Of a DNA stretch of 13,160 bases, positions 1 to 6,642 are shown one piece after another. The stretch comes from Candidatus Poribacteria bacterium. Lineage in GTDB: Bacteria; Poribacteria; DTPJ01. The translations under genes were made by a program, and so were the position numbers. The DNA lies in NCBI GenBank assembly GCA_011334435.1, contig DTPJ01000288.1, positions 1 to 13,160 of the forward strand, given 5' to 3'. The notes below the pieces were generated by a model. It was given only the letters and a program-made list of their open reading frames with translations, did no database searches and was not told where the DNA came from. Within the stretch, counting starts at the first letter, position 1; every line of letters begins with the position of its first letter.

Positions 1-3
1 ATT

Positions 4-381
4 ATGGCGATTATCTCTAACAGATTATTGAAAAATATCTTTACAATATTACTAATTTTGCCATACACCTTGCTTTCTGCTTTTTATACATTGCCGATCT
101 TTCATTCTCATAAAAACGGATGTGAATACTATGAAATTCAGGATATAAACATCTCTTTAATCAAAAACTCTGTTTATAAAATTTATCATTTCAAAACAAA
201 TGATTTTTGTATCGTCTGTTTTTGGCAGACTGTTCAGAAATCTACATCATATATAACAAGTATATTCCAACATCCTTTGTCCTGCAATGAAAGTATCTCA
301 GATTATAAGACATACCCTTTATATATAATATTTTCTATAAGCTTTCTATCCCGTGATCCTCCATTTATGTATGATTTCTAA
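4..381 (+). CDS. Small exported/membrane protein with HxH, CxxC and RxPP motifs (DUF2946-like layout)
   Basis: Predicted 125-residue protein of unknown function. Residues 9-29 form a hydrophobic segment that could be a signal peptide or membrane anchor. It is followed by H34-S-H36, C40, then C69-I-V-C72, a short hydrophobic stretch at 105-114, and R-D-P-P at 117-120. The order leader, HxH, CxxC, C-terminal RxPP resembles small periplasmic proteins of the DUF2946 type, which often sit next to metal transport genes; this is a pattern match, not a confirmed homology. It precedes the CcdA-like gene by 66 bases and is probably the first visible gene of the zinc operon. The window begins three bases before the ATG, so the true start and the promoter may lie outside. 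A role in binding or delivering metal, or as a thiol partner of the next protein, is inference. Confidence 0.6.
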   Translation: MAIISNRLLKNIFTILLILPYTLLSAFYTLPIFHSHKNGCEYYEIQDINISLIKNSVYKIYHFKTNDFCIVCFWQTVQKSTSYITSIFQHPLSCNESISDYKTYPLYIIFSISFLSRDPPFMYDF

Positions 382-447
382 AAATGCCTTAAACTTTGCT
401 GTTTTATAGATATTTCCATAGCACATCAAACAATATGGAGAGACAAT

Positions 448-1143
448 ATGAATTTTGATATTCAAAAGATACTTTCTGAATCCCCGTTCTTGGCGATTTT
501 TGCGGTATTTTTTGCAGGAGCAATTGCCTCATTAGGTTCTTGCACACTGATTAGAATACCTTTGATTTTTGGTTATATTGCCAGCTACTCAGATTCTAAA
601 CGTAAGGGCATAATCATTATTGTCTTTTTTGTTTTAGGTTTAGTTCTTAGCTACACGGTTCTTGGAATACTTTTAGGTCTTTTAGGGCAATTAACATCGC
701 AACTAATAGATTTTAGCAAATATATTTTCTGGGCATTGGGTGCTTTGTTGATAGTCATAGGTTTATTTGTCTCTGGTTTGTTAAAACTCAAGTTGCCTAA
801 TATACACCCTAACGTTGCTGGAAGACAAAAGATCACAGGTATTTTGGGTGCGTTTATTTTCGGTGTGTTTCTCGCCCTTATAGAGATGCCTACTTGTCCT
901 TGTTGCGCCCCAGTTCTTATGATCATAGCAAGCACCGTCTTTATAAGCGGTTCGTATCTCTATGCCATAATAGCATTCATCAGCTTCGCAATAGGTCAAA
1001 GCCTCCCAACTTTAATAATAGGGACGTCAACGACGCTTATGAAGTTTTTAACGCCTAAATTAGAAAAATTTGAATCTGTTATCCGTCTTGTCGCAGGCAA
1101 TATACTCATAGCTATCGGTATTTACTTTGTTACAATAGCCTGA
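448..1143 (+). CDS. CcdA/DsbD-type thiol-disulfide transmembrane protein
   Basis: A 231-residue integral membrane protein with about six hydrophobic helices, the size and layout of the CcdA family. CcdA proteins carry reducing equivalents from cytoplasmic thioredoxin across the membrane through one cysteine in helix 1 and one in helix 4. Here helix 1 has G-S-C32-T-L-I-R-I-P, where the family usually has a proline before the cysteine. Helix 4 has M-P-T-C150-P-C152-C153-A-P-V-L, matching the usual T-P-C-A-x-P but with extra cysteines. The SD GGAGAG lies a few bases before the ATG. The gene is followed 24 bases later by the His-rich TPR gene and then znuACB, so its partner may be a thiol protein of metal uptake rather than cytochrome c maturation. 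No cytochrome maturation gene is visible. Family assignment is firm; role is inferred. Confidence 0.85.
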   Translation: MNFDIQKILSESPFLAIFAVFFAGAIASLGSCTLIRIPLIFGYIASYSDSKRKGIIIIVFFVLGLVLSYTVLGILLGLLGQLTSQLIDFSKYIFWALGALLIVIGLFVSGLLKLKLPNIHPNVAGRQKITGILGAFIFGVFLALIEMPTCPCCAPVLMIIASTVFISGSYLYAIIAFISFAIGQSLPTLIIGTSTTLMKFLTPKLEKFESVIRLVAGNILIAIGIYFVTIA

Positions 1144-1167
1144 CAACTAAATATAGGAGATAGACAA

Positions 1168-1764
1168 ATGGAAGAACATATTGAACATGATTTTGAACAT
1201 GATCACGATCATAATCATGAACATGAGGAGACTATTAAACCTCTATATAGATGGCTATTTACGATTGTTTTTGTGCCACTATGTCTAATAGCTATAAGAC
1301 CATATATAGTCAGGCAAATTGATATAAGAGGACAATCCTATATTGGATTTGATAAGTATAATGAGGCGATAAGACAATATAAGAAGACTAATCTATTGGA
1401 TAAGAGAAATGTAATATTAAAAAACTGGTTAGCTTTTAGTTATCACATGATCAAGGACGATGAAAACGCCATAAAAACATATTCCCAAGTCATAGAGATA
1501 GATCCTGATAATAAAGAAGCACTGCTTAATTTAGGGTTGATTTTAGCTTTGAGTGGCAAAATTCGTGAGGCAATTCCACATTTTGAAAAGCTGAGACAGC
1601 TTGGAGACAAAAACATCGTGCAAACATTGATCGTTTGTTACGAAAGGGTTGGGGAATTGGATAAAGCGGAGAATTTGTTAATTGAAATACTAAAAAACGA
1701 TCCCCAAAACAAAAACGTTCAAAATAAACTAAACGAGATCAGGAAAAAATTGGACAAAAAATAG
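1168..1764 (+). CDS. Membrane-anchored TPR protein with histidine-rich N-terminus
   Basis: A 198-residue protein. The first 20 residues contain seven histidines (H4, 7, 11, 13, 15, 17, 19) alternating with Asp and Glu, a typical zinc or nickel binding stretch. A single hydrophobic helix at about 28-43 follows. The rest consists of tetratricopeptide repeats, clearest at about 85-118 (with the I-D-P-D-N ending), 117-146 and 151-184, so it probably docks another protein. Which side of the membrane each half occupies is unclear, because positive charges flank the helix on both sides. SD AGGAGA precedes the ATG. The gene lies 24 bases after the CcdA-like gene and 49 bases before znuA. A job as metal buffer or scaffold for the importer is inferred from the His cluster and the neighbourhood. 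Confidence 0.8.
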   Translation: MEEHIEHDFEHDHDHNHEHEETIKPLYRWLFTIVFVPLCLIAIRPYIVRQIDIRGQSYIGFDKYNEAIRQYKKTNLLDKRNVILKNWLAFSYHMIKDDENAIKTYSQVIEIDPDNKEALLNLGLILALSGKIREAIPHFEKLRQLGDKNIVQTLIVCYERVGELDKAENLLIEILKNDPQNKNVQNKLNEIRKKLDKK

Positions 1765-1813
1765 GGAAATCCGATAATTAGCTAAATTTCTGTTTTTTGG
1801 AGGGAAATAAATT

Positions 1814-2731
1814 ATGTTAAAGAAAACATATATTTTTTTAGCTTTCTGTTTTTTTGCTTTTTTGTTTATTTCAAACACATTTGCGTCAATTAATGTGCTT
1901 TGCTCATTCCATCCAATATATATTTTTACTCAAAATGTAGTTGGAAATAGCAAAAACGTAACCGTTGAATGTCTGCTTCCGCCTAACATTGGTCCGCATG
2001 ATTATGCCCTTACCCCAAGCGATATGAAAAAATTGGCAAAAGCTGATCTTTTCATTATAAATGGTCTTGGTGTTGAGGAATTTTTGGAAAAGGCGGTCAA
2101 GTCAAATCCAAAGTTAAAAGTTATTGATACTTCCATTGGAATAAAGCCGATAGCGACAAGAGGTGCAGAGGAGTCTGAGGAAGAACATCATGAACACGAA
2201 CATCATCACGGCGTCCATAATCCTCATATTTGGGTAAGCCCTAAATCTGCGATTATTCAAGTAAAAAATATTCAAAAAGCCCTTTCTACTGCTGATCCAA
2301 GTAACGCAAAGATATATTTAGCTAATGCCAATAAGTATATAGAAAAGCTTAATGCAATAACAAGTGAATTGACAAATGCTTCAAAAACATTCAAAAATCG
2401 TAAGATAATAACTTTCCATGATGCTTTTGACTATTTTGCAAGAGATTTCGGGCTTGAGGTAGTTGGCGTTATTGAGGTTGTCCCAGGACAAGAACCATCA
2501 GCAGGTGAGTTATCAAAATTAATTAAAATGGTAAAAGAAACAAAAGCAGGTGCTATATTCTCTGAGCCTCAATATTCAGAAAAGGTCGCAATAACGCTTT
2601 CAAAAGAAACTGGCGTCCCTATATACCAACTTGATCCTGCTGCCACTGGTGATGGAAAGCCTGACACTTATGAGAAGATCATGCGTAAAAATATTGAAAT
2701 ATTAAAAAAGGCTCTTGGTGATAAAAAATGA
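1814..2731 (+). CDS. znuA: Zinc ABC transporter substrate-binding protein ZnuA
   Basis: Periplasmic (or surface-tethered) metal-binding protein of the cluster A-I / ZnuA family, 305 residues, normal for the family. Residues 1-24 are a signal peptide (K-K start, long hydrophobic core, end T-F-A). Expected metal ligands are present: H62 in P-H-D-Y, H138 in N-P-H-I-W, H202 in F-H-D-A-F and D274 in L-D-P. A flexible acidic and His-rich loop at about 119-135 is characteristic of zinc-specific members such as ZnuA and favours zinc over manganese. It delivers metal to the ZnuB/ZnuC importer encoded directly downstream. A strong SD GGAGGG lies at 1799-1804. The stop codon overlaps the start of znuC by four bases, implying translational coupling. 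Confidence 0.95.
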   Translation: MLKKTYIFLAFCFFAFLFISNTFASINVLCSFHPIYIFTQNVVGNSKNVTVECLLPPNIGPHDYALTPSDMKKLAKADLFIINGLGVEEFLEKAVKSNPKLKVIDTSIGIKPIATRGAEESEEEHHEHEHHHGVHNPHIWVSPKSAIIQVKNIQKALSTADPSNAKIYLANANKYIEKLNAITSELTNASKTFKNRKIITFHDAFDYFARDFGLEVVGVIEVVPGQEPSAGELSKLIKMVKETKAGAIFSEPQYSEKVAITLSKETGVPIYQLDPAATGDGKPDTYEKIMRKNIEILKKALGDKK

Positions 2732-3501
2732 TGAATAATGAAAGGCACATATCAATTAAAATTGAAAATTTGTCTGTCCGTAGAGGTGGAGTTCAGATAC
2801 TTGATAATGTAAATGCTTCTATAATGTGTAATGAGATAACTGCAATTATCGGTCCAAATGGTGCGGGAAAGACCACTTTATTATTAGCTATTATGGATTT
2901 AATCCCTTATACTGGGACTATATCTTTTTGCAAAGAGTGTAGCCATGGAAATTCAAGACCGAAAATTGGCTATGTTCCACAGCGACTTGATGTAGATAGA
3001 GGCATGCCTATTACCGTTCTTGAATTCCTATCTCTGCGAGACCAAAAACTCCCACTATGGCTTGGGAAAAGCAAAAAGGTCAGAGAAAATATAATAACAA
3101 GCCTTGAAAGAGTTTCCGCATCACATCTGATAAATCGTCCTTTGGGGAAGCTGTCTGGCGGTGAGTTGCAAAGGGTTCTTTTAGCTATGGCTTTGCAGAA
3201 TGAGCCTGACATTGTTTTGTTAGATGAGCCTGTCGCTGGTATAGATGTCGCCGGAGAAGAGCTTTTTACAGAAATCCTCTCAAATCTCCAAAAATCCTCA
3301 AAATTCACATTAGTTTTGATCAGTCATGACTTGTCAGTTGTAACAAAGTATGCAAATCATGTTATCTGTATGAATAAAACTGTAAAATGCGAAGGGAGGA
3401 CAGTTGAGGTTTTAACTCCTGAAAATTTAACTGCCATATACGGAATAAATGTTGGATTATATGAACATAAGCCCGATAAATGTATAATAGAAGGTGAATA
3501 A
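2728..3501 (+). CDS. znuC: Zinc ABC transporter ATP-binding protein ZnuC
   Basis: Cytoplasmic ATPase that powers zinc import, 257 residues. All ABC motifs are visible: Walker A G-P-N-G-A-G-K-T-T at 42-50, Q-loop Q86, signature L-S-G-G-E-L-Q-R at 143-150, Walker B I-V-L-L-D-E-P at 163-169 and switch histidine H201. It belongs to the metal-type (ZnuC/MntB/TroB) subgroup by its sequence and by its position between the binding protein and permease genes. The start overlaps the znuA stop (ATGA); a second ATG follows at once, so the exact first residue could be one codon later. A C-K-E-C motif (C69, C72) sits in the region between Walker A and the Q-loop, which is unusual and could sense metal or thiol state; that is speculation. 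Confidence 0.95.
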   Translation: MMNNERHISIKIENLSVRRGGVQILDNVNASIMCNEITAIIGPNGAGKTTLLLAIMDLIPYTGTISFCKECSHGNSRPKIGYVPQRLDVDRGMPITVLEFLSLRDQKLPLWLGKSKKVRENIITSLERVSASHLINRPLGKLSGGELQRVLLAMALQNEPDIVLLDEPVAGIDVAGEELFTEILSNLQKSSKFTLVLISHDLSVVTKYANHVICMNKTVKCEGRTVEVLTPENLTAIYGINVGLYEHKPDKCIIEGE

Positions 3502-3504
3502 TAT

Positions 3505-4356
3505 ATGGATTTTGAGTTGATATATAATGTAATTGGACAGATATTGCCATTTACATGGTTAGAACCGACTTTTATGAAAAGGGCTCTTTTGGCTCTTTTG
3601 GTAATATCGCCTATATGTGCTATGATGGGTGTTTTAATGGTGAACTTTCGCATGTCTTTTTTCTCAGATGCGATAAGCCATTCCGCGTTTACAGGTATCG
3701 CATTAGGTGTATTGTTCAACGTAAATCCATATCTTACGATGATTTTATTCGGGGCAATTGTGGGAATTGGAATAACAAGGGCAAAACGTGGGACAGAACT
3801 ATCAATTGATGCGGTTATAGGTGTGTTTTTCTCTGCCGCGGTTGCCTTAGGGATAGCCATTGTCAGTGCTAAAAAGGGGTTGACAAGGAACTTGCAGTCT
3901 TTTCTCTATGGCGACATACTGGCAATAAGTGACTCGGAAATATTATGGTTTATTGGTTTTTTCATCTTGATCGTCCTGTTCATGATTTACAGTTATAATA
4001 AATTAATGCTTATGGGGATAAATGATAATGTAGCCAAAGTAAGCGGAATAGCTGTTCAAAATTATGAATATTTCTTTGCTATTTTGCTTGCTTTGACTAT
4101 TACGTTCAGTATCCGTGCAATCGGCATACTTTTAGTAACTGCAATGCTTATTGTCCCTGCGTCTGCTGGACGAAATTTTGCAAGAAGTGCAATAGAGATG
4201 TTCTGGTATTCCATAATTATATCAATATTTTCTGCTATCGTAGGATTAGCATTATCGTATTACTTTGATTCCGCCACAGGTGCGACAATAATACTCATTG
4301 CAGTTGCCTGCTTTATTTTGACCCATATTGCCAAAATGATAAGGGAGAGGTTATAA
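3505..4356 (+). CDS. znuB: Zinc ABC transporter permease ZnuB (ABC-3 family)
   Basis: Inner-membrane permease of the ABC-3 metal family, 283 residues, the usual length. It has about eight hydrophobic segments (roughly 27-47, 61-73, 74-91, 103-121, 148-164, 188-218, 235-253, 258-274). Family hallmarks are S-D-A-I-S-H-S-A-F-T-G at 54-64, which precedes the ATPase-coupling part, and I-G-I-L-L-V-T-A-M-L-I-V-P-A-S-A at 206-221. It starts three bases after the znuC stop, with a GAAGGTGA ribosome site inside the znuC end. It forms the channel for the metal delivered by ZnuA. No further gene of the operon follows; a tandem repeat begins at its last stop base. Confidence 0.95.
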   Translation: MDFELIYNVIGQILPFTWLEPTFMKRALLALLVISPICAMMGVLMVNFRMSFFSDAISHSAFTGIALGVLFNVNPYLTMILFGAIVGIGITRAKRGTELSIDAVIGVFFSAAVALGIAIVSAKKGLTRNLQSFLYGDILAISDSEILWFIGFFILIVLFMIYSYNKLMLMGINDNVAKVSGIAVQNYEYFFAILLALTITFSIRAIGILLVTAMLIVPASAGRNFARSAIEMFWYSIIISIFSAIVGLALSYYFDSATGATIILIAVACFILTHIAKMIRERL

Positions 4357-4383
4357 TCAGTGATCAGTAATCAGTGATCAGTA
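4356..4383. repeat. Tandem 14-bp repeat containing TGATCA palindromes
   Basis: Two perfect adjacent copies of ATCAGTGATCAGTA (4356-4369 and 4370-4383). The first base is the last base of the znuB stop codon. Each unit contains the palindrome TGATCA. Short runs of this TCAGTGATCAGT type occur as dispersed intergenic repeats in some bacterial genomes (from memory, not checked). No other copy was seen in this window. A hairpin could form between the units, but no T-run follows closely enough to call a terminator. Confidence 0.85.
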
Positions 4384-4448
4384 TTACTTTTCCGTGTTTT
4401 TCAGTGGCTAACTTTCTTTTATTTAAGGTTACGATTTACGTTTTTCTC

Positions 4449-4478
4449 TTGCATTTTCTCTCCTACTTCTATTATAAT
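4449..4478 (+). promoter_or_regulatory. Sigma70-type promoter for the aldolase gene
   Basis: A perfect -10 box TATAAT at 4473-4478 is preceded, with an 18-base spacer, by a weak -35 candidate TTGCAT at 4449-4454. Transcription would start near 4485, giving a leader of about 50 bases with an AAGGAGG ribosome site at 4521-4527, nine bases before the ATG. The surrounding 180-base gap also holds the tandem repeat; no operator was recognised in it. Confidence 0.5.
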
Positions 4479-4536
4479 TTTTGATAAATATTGAATTTTG
4501 TTGAATAAGAATTAAAAAATAAGGAGGGATATAGAG

Positions 4537-5607
4537 ATGCCTGCTGTAAATGGTGCTTATGTTTGGAGAGCCTTAAAAGATACAAAAGCTATAATAATGG
4601 CATGTAATACCAGAAATCCTTTGCCTATACCGGGGATTATGAGAGCAGCACAAGAATTGGATGCGGTTGTCGCTTTTGAATTATCAAAACGGGAGATTTA
4701 CCTCACTAATATAGAAGGTCTTTATCCAGAAGGCGATCATAGTCTTTCTGGTATGGACCCAAAGTCCTATGCTGAAATAGTTGCCCGTTATGCAGAGAAT
4801 TATCCAGATGTCTTATACTTTTTGCATGGAGACCATATTCAAATAAAGAAAGTCAATTGTCAGCAGATATATGAAGCCCAAGATTTAATAGAGCTTGAAT
4901 TAGAAGCGGGATTTACATCTTTCGGCATAGACCCTTCATTTGTGTCAATTCCGGAGAATGTCGCTATTCTTACTATGCTTGCAAGACCGATTATTGAATG
5001 TGGATTTGGGCTGGAAGCTGAACTCGGCGAGATCACTACTGCAAAAGGATATACAACGGTAGAAGAGGCGGTAGAATATATCAATCGTCTAAAAGATGCT
5101 GGGATTGATCCTGATCTTTTAGTTATTAATAATGGCAGTAAGCATGGCAACTATGATCCGGGCGAGGAAGTCAGAATAGCTACGGATAGGACAAAAGAAG
5201 TATATGAAGCCACAGGGAAAAGGATAGCCCAACATGGTATTACAGGCACGCCGATGGATCAGATCGCTAAATTTGCAGAAGTTGGCGTCCTCAAAGGCAA
5301 TGTTGGAACGGAATGGCAAAACGTGCTTCTTGCCAATGTCCCAGGGCTTGAAGATAAATATAAGAAGTGGACAGAAGAAAGACGCAAAGCTCTTGGACTT
5401 GAAAAACTCGGTATTGAATATGCCAATGCTCCATTCCTTGAAGAAACCCTTAATCTGCCTGATGAGATAAAAGCAAAAGTTGCTGATGATGCTTATTTAA
5501 GGGCAAAGGGATTCCTTTCTGCATTTAGAAGTCAAGGCACTGCTTCAATTGTTAAAGATTATCTTGCCCAATGTTGTTGTGATGATAGCTGTTGTTGTGA
5601 AGAATAA
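4537..5607 (+). CDS. Class II (zinc-dependent) aldolase, fructose/tagatose-bisphosphate type, with cysteine-rich tail
   Basis: Cytoplasmic aldolase of the class II FBA family, 356 residues, close to the usual 300-360. Class II enzymes split or form ketose bisphosphates using zinc. Metal and catalytic positions are visible: H97-G-D99-H100 (the HxDH zinc/catalytic motif), E162 in E-A-E-L-G, H203 in S-K-H-G-N-Y and H233 in Q-H-G-I-T-G-T-P. The C-terminal phosphate/substrate loop reads K-G-N255-V-G257-T, where classical FBAs have N-x-D-T, so the Asp is replaced by Gly and the substrate may differ. The last 11 residues, C-C-C-D-D-S-C-C-C-E-E, are not part of the family fold and look like a metal or thiol appendage. 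The gene has its own promoter and ribosome site and stands directly after the zinc importer operon. Family firm; exact substrate open. Confidence 0.85.
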   Translation: MPAVNGAYVWRALKDTKAIIMACNTRNPLPIPGIMRAAQELDAVVAFELSKREIYLTNIEGLYPEGDHSLSGMDPKSYAEIVARYAENYPDVLYFLHGDHIQIKKVNCQQIYEAQDLIELELEAGFTSFGIDPSFVSIPENVAILTMLARPIIECGFGLEAELGEITTAKGYTTVEEAVEYINRLKDAGIDPDLLVINNGSKHGNYDPGEEVRIATDRTKEVYEATGKRIAQHGITGTPMDQIAKFAEVGVLKGNVGTEWQNVLLANVPGLEDKYKKWTEERRKALGLEKLGIEYANAPFLEETLNLPDEIKAKVADDAYLRAKGFLSAFRSQGTASIVKDYLAQCCCDDSCCCEE

Positions 5608-5625
5608 CACACAAGCGATCAAAAA

Positions 5626-5676
5626 TGTATAGTTTATAGATATACGGAGTTAATAAATTTGTCTATAAACTATACA
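5626..5676 (-). terminator. AT-rich inverted repeat between convergent genes, probable minus-strand terminator
   Basis: Perfect 15-bp inverted repeat: left arm TGTATAGTTTATAGA (5626-5640) and right arm TCTATAAACTATACA (5662-5676), with a 21-base loop. Read on the minus strand, the stem is followed by TTTTT (complement of 5621-5625), the layout of a factor-independent terminator for the methyltransferase gene ending at 5702. Read on the plus strand the stem is followed by A residues, so it is less suited to ending the aldolase transcript. The stem is poor in G+C, so termination would be weak; a protein-binding palindrome is the alternative. Confidence 0.5.
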
Positions 5677-5701
5677 AAAATTATATTTTGCTATTTAGTC
5701 T

Positions 5702-6568
5702 CTAACTTTCAAGAAGTTGATCAGGTTTGATAACCCAATATGGATGAAGTTTTATTCTTTCAAAAATTTCTATTCCGTTAGTCCCTTTTGGTGAACCACA
5801 GATAATATCGTTCTTTGGAGTCGCTTCTCTCGGATAGATGGTAAAAAGATAAGTTTTATAGCCAAATTCCTCTGCAAATAAGTTTCTGTCATAGCTAATG
5901 TAGCCCATGCAGAGTTTCCCTGCCCTTGCCTGTTCGCTATCAAAACTCCAATCCGTCCAATCAGCGGTTTTTGCTAATATATTATATTCTTCCCTTGTAA
6001 GAAACTCCGAAAATAATAGACTTCTTGGGTAAGATAGCGAACTCGCTTTTATGTAACCAATATCACAAGGACATAGTATATATGGGGCATTATTTTCTAT
6101 GCAACGAATTTGAGCGAAATCTGTTGCCTCTCCGCAAGCATGCAAAGCGATACCAAGATCAAATTTTTCGTGGAAATCCTGAATATATCCTCTGAATACT
6201 TCAATATTCTTAATGCCTGAGTCGTCAATTCTTATCTTCCCAAGTTTTATTGGTGTGTCTTTTTTATCAACGATGATAAAATGACAATCGGGAAAAAGAT
6301 AAGCCATCGGCAAAGACAGATTTCCCGAACCAGAGCCAAAATCAACGATAGTTTCTCCACCTTTGACAAAAGCCTTTATAAGCTGATAAAAATTCTCAAT
6401 TTGTAACCTTTTTCTATTAGCTCTCTCTGTAATCAATAAGCCTGATGATGGGTCTATACCATCTGGCATTTTATCCCATTCTATTTTTAGATTAAAATGT
6501 GGGTCAGAATATTCTGGGCAAATGCCCGCTCTCAACAGCTTATATATAATTTTTTGAAATTTTTTCAT
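5702..6568 (-). CDS. SAM-dependent methyltransferase, Methyltransf_32 / METTL25-GSTCD-like
   Basis: A 288-residue cytoplasmic protein with a Rossmann methyltransferase domain. Motif I is V-D-F-G-S-G-S-G at 75-82, followed by an acidic end of strand 2 at V-D101. The segment L-H-A-C-G-E-A-T-D at 142-150 and the C-P-C-D at 166-169 resemble the Methyltransf_32 group, whose eukaryotic members include METTL25 and GSTCD with L-H-x-C-G and P-C-C motifs. The substrate is unknown; RNA or protein methylation are both possible. The ATG lies after a modest GAAGG ribosome site that is partly buried in a predicted hairpin. It sits 74 bases downstream of the RraA-family gene on the same strand and is the last minus-strand gene before the convergent junction. 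Family call is moderate to good; function is unassigned. Confidence 0.75.
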   Translation of the reverse strand: MKKFQKIIYKLLRAGICPEYSDPHFNLKIEWDKMPDGIDPSSGLLITERANRKRLQIENFYQLIKAFVKGGETIVDFGSGSGNLSLPMAYLFPDCHFIIVDKKDTPIKLGKIRIDDSGIKNIEVFRGYIQDFHEKFDLGIALHACGEATDFAQIRCIENNAPYILCPCDIGYIKASSLSYPRSLLFSEFLTREEYNILAKTADWTDWSFDSEQARAGKLCMGYISYDRNLFAEEFGYKTYLFTIYPREATPKNDIICGSPKGTNGIEIFERIKLHPYWVIKPDQLLES

Positions 6569-6573
6569 TTCAA

Positions 6574-6602
6574 TTCAACCTTCATATAGATTTTCGGTTG
6601 AA
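6574..6602 (-). promoter_or_regulatory. Hairpin overlapping the ribosome binding site of the methyltransferase gene
   Basis: On the minus strand, TTCAACC (complement of 6596-6602) pairs perfectly with GGTTGAA (complement of 6574-6580) across a 15-base loop. The GG of the GAAGG ribosome site is part of the second arm, just upstream of the ATG at 6568. The helix could lower translation initiation. The arm is only 7 bp, so chance is possible. Confidence 0.3.
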
Positions 6603-6642
6603 CAAATTGATTTTTATAAATATCCGTAATATTCTGACATGA

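Noticed and set aside
382..447. Search for a Zur operator before the CcdA-like gene
   Set aside because: The gap is AT-rich, but no convincing palindrome was seen; the operon promoter is probably left of the window.
1765..1813. Possible terminator between the TPR gene and znuA (GAAAT/ATTTC stem followed by a T-rich stretch)
   Set aside because: The stem has only five A/T-rich pairs, and the T-run is next to the znuA ribosome site; it is too weak to split the operon.
3357..3860. Long open frame on the minus strand across znuC/znuB
   Set aside because: It lies opposite two clearly coding genes and has no recognisable domain; it is a shadow of their codon pattern.
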